A DNA stretch of 6,558 nucleotides from JAEHDI01 sp035455185 (GTDB lineage: Bacteria > Acidobacteriota > Terriglobia > Bryobacterales > Bryobacteraceae), in contig DATIFQ010000032.1 in the NCBI GenBank assembly GCA_035455185.1, positions 1 to 6,558 of the forward strand, in the 5' to 3' direction. Below are positions 5,384 to 6,558 of this stretch, in pieces. The stretch's first letter is position 1. Each line of letters opens with the position of its first letter. A model generated the notes under the pieces. It made no database searches. It saw only the letters and a program-made list of their open reading frames with translations, and had not been told where the DNA came from. The position numbers were made by a program, and so were the translations under genes.

Positions 5384-6558
5384 GTGTACCTAACCAACCA
5401 GTATGACGCCAACGGTCGAGTCAGCCGGCAGACGCTGGTGGACACCGGCGTCTGGCTTTACAGCTACACGCTCGACGCCCAGGGCAAGGTGAAATCCTCC
5501 GAGGTGACCGATCCGCGGGGGTTGGTGATCAAGAAGGCCTTCAACACCGACGGTTATGTGCTGACGGATACCTTCATCTCGGGCCACGACCAGCTCAAGC
5601 TGACCTTCGACCGCCAGGCGGGCACGAACCTGATCACGCGGGTGACCGATGCGCTGAGCCGGAAGACCGACTACGGCCACGACGCGTGCGGCAATGTCAC
5701 CTCGGTGACCCGCATGGCCGGCACCTCGCAGGCGGCGACCACGAGCTACACGTATCAAACCGCCTCGGACTGCCTGGCGACGTACAACCGGCTGACGGGC
5801 GTCACCGACCCGCTGAACCACACCACCGGCATCGGCTATGACGCAGCCGGCAATCTGACGAGCATCCAGGGGCCGATCCCGAGCATCCCGGCCACGACGT
5901 TCGGGTACAACACCGCCGGCCAGGTGACCTCGGTGACGAACCCGCTGAGCAAGACCTGGCAGTTCGGCTACGAGTACGGCGACCTGAACACGGTGACCGA
6001 CCCGCTGCAACGAACGACCACGCGGGTGACGGATTACGCCGGCCGGCTGGGGATGATGGAGAATGCGCTGGGGCAGCGGACGCATCTTGAGTACGATGTG
6101 TTGAACCGTCTGCGGAAGATCACCGATCCGCTGACGGGCAAGACGGAATTCACTTACGATCCCAACGGCAACCTGCTCAGCGTGAAAGACGCCAGGAGCG
6201 GGACCACGGGTTACGCTTACGACGACAACGGGAACCTGACCGGCGACGGCGTGAACACTTACACGTGGGACGCGCGCGACCGGCTGGTGTCGATGACCGG
6301 GGCCAACTTTCAGTACGACCCGTTCGGGCGCCGGATCGGCAAGACCACCGGCGGCACCACCACGCAGTTTCTCTACGACGGCGTCAATCCTCTCCAGGAG
6401 ATCGCTGGGACTACGACCGGCCTGCTGACCGGCCTCGGCATTGACCAGGTTCTCACGCGCACGGATTCTTCCGGCACTCGTCACCTTCTGACGGACGCCC
6501 TGGGCTCGACCGTGGCGCTCGTTGATCCAAGCGGCCTCGTACAGACTCAATACACCTA
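5384..6558 (+). CDS. RHS-3: N-terminally truncated RHS/YD-repeat protein, open at the right window edge
   Basis: The frame is open from TAG 5369-5371 to the last base, giving about 391 codons from GTG 5384 with no stop, so it continues beyond the window. It reads as RHS repeats from its first residues (YLTNQYDANGRVSRQTLVDT). YD-type units follow: GYDAAGNLTSI, GYNTAGQVTSVT, EYDVLNRLRKITDP, TYDPNGNLLSV, AYDDNGNLTGDGVNTYTW (near 280-297) and FQYDPFGRR. The last 100 residues (from about 293) match RHS-1 residues 195-294, about 68 of 99 identical by eye, so a core and a variable tip should follow just outside. There is no signal peptide, PAAR or other delivery domain before the repeats, and no convincing ribosome site at the GTG. 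It is therefore probably a displaced or 5'-deleted RHS gene rather than a complete effector. Confidence 0.85.
   Translation, partial: MYLTNQYDANGRVSRQTLVDTGVWLYSYTLDAQGKVKSSEVTDPRGLVIKKAFNTDGYVLTDTFISGHDQLKLTFDRQAGTNLITRVTDALSRKTDYGHDACGNVTSVTRMAGTSQAATTSYTYQTASDCLATYNRLTGVTDPLNHTTGIGYDAAGNLTSIQGPIPSIPATTFGYNTAGQVTSVTNPLSKTWQFGYEYGDLNTVTDPLQRTTTRVTDYAGRLGMMENALGQRTHLEYDVLNRLRKITDPLTGKTEFTYDPNGNLLSVKDARSGTTGYAYDDNGNLTGDGVNTYTWDARDRLVSMTGANFQYDPFGRRIGKTTGGTTTQFLYDGVNPLQEIAGTTTGLLTGLGIDQVLTRTDSSGTRHLLTDALGSTVALVDPSGLVQTQYT
5681..5854 (+). repeat. RHS direct repeat C, copy 2
   Basis: The intact counterpart in RHS-3 (DACGNVTSVTRMAGTS to GYDAAGN). Confidence 0.65.
6260..6558 (+). repeat. RHS direct repeat B, copy 2
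   Basis: Second copy of 3016-3314, in RHS-3. The match reaches the window edge and probably continues into the core. Confidence 0.75.

Noticed and set aside
5328..5393. 21-codon ORF (MTRQKNSWVNPSWGRL...) before RHS-3
   Set aside because: Too short, no ribosome site, overlaps the RHS-3 start; no support.
5390..6550. Minus-strand ORF of 386 codons
   Set aside because: Antisense to RHS-3, whose YD repeats are unmistakable on the plus strand.
2434..6558. CRISPR array or insertion sequence as source of the repetition
   Set aside because: The repeats are diverged coding copies of RHS, not short identical repeats with spacers. No transposase or terminal inverted repeats were found.

Overview
The window is high-GC bacterial DNA (60-73 % in typical coding lines). 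It splits into two blocks on opposite strands. The style fits Acidobacteriota, most likely Bryobacterales/Solibacter-like. The reasons are a secreted Ig-like protein ending in a membrane segment and a '...GGPK'-type tail, a propeller-like secreted protein beside it, and many RHS/YD-repeat genes. This placement rests on remembered family style, not on a search.

Left block, minus strand (1927 down to 1). This is a probable three-gene operon. A complete PP2C-type Ser/Thr protein phosphatase (1927-1211) sits just behind a consensus -10 box, so its transcript may be nearly leaderless. After 45 nt comes a secreted or membrane-tethered Ig-like protein (1165-569). That gene overlaps the next by 4 nt (ATGA). 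The next gene is a secreted protein that runs off the window edge at base 1. It has no stop codon inside the window and is easily missed.

Middle (1928-2433). About 500 nt lies between the divergent blocks. The part next to the phosphatase is GC-rich with short hairpins. The part next to the RHS genes is strikingly AT-rich and ends with TTGACA-17-TATTCT.

Right block, plus strand (2434-6558). Three RHS pieces lie in the same direction, and none has an N-terminal delivery region. RHS-1 (2434-3996) keeps late YD repeats and a complete RHS core. It ends in a lower-GC C-terminal domain of about 150 residues that I do not recognise, in the position of a polymorphic toxin. It is followed 9 nt later by a 167-residue cytosolic protein that is the natural candidate immunity protein (4006-4509). 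RHS-2 (about 4586-5000) is dead: it has an in-frame TAG, a net 2-nt deletion and internal jumps. It is fused at base 5000 to a lower-GC segment coding for a small two-helix membrane protein (5009-5248). RHS-3 (5384 to beyond 6558) is long and open, and its core and tip lie outside the window.

Related direct repeats connect the three RHS pieces. The array therefore looks like a store of displaced RHS tips and immunity genes shaped by recombination. The window shows a decaying or reservoir RHS toxin/immunity locus beside an ordinary housekeeping operon. The novel part is the uncharacterised tip/immunity pair at 3544-4509.
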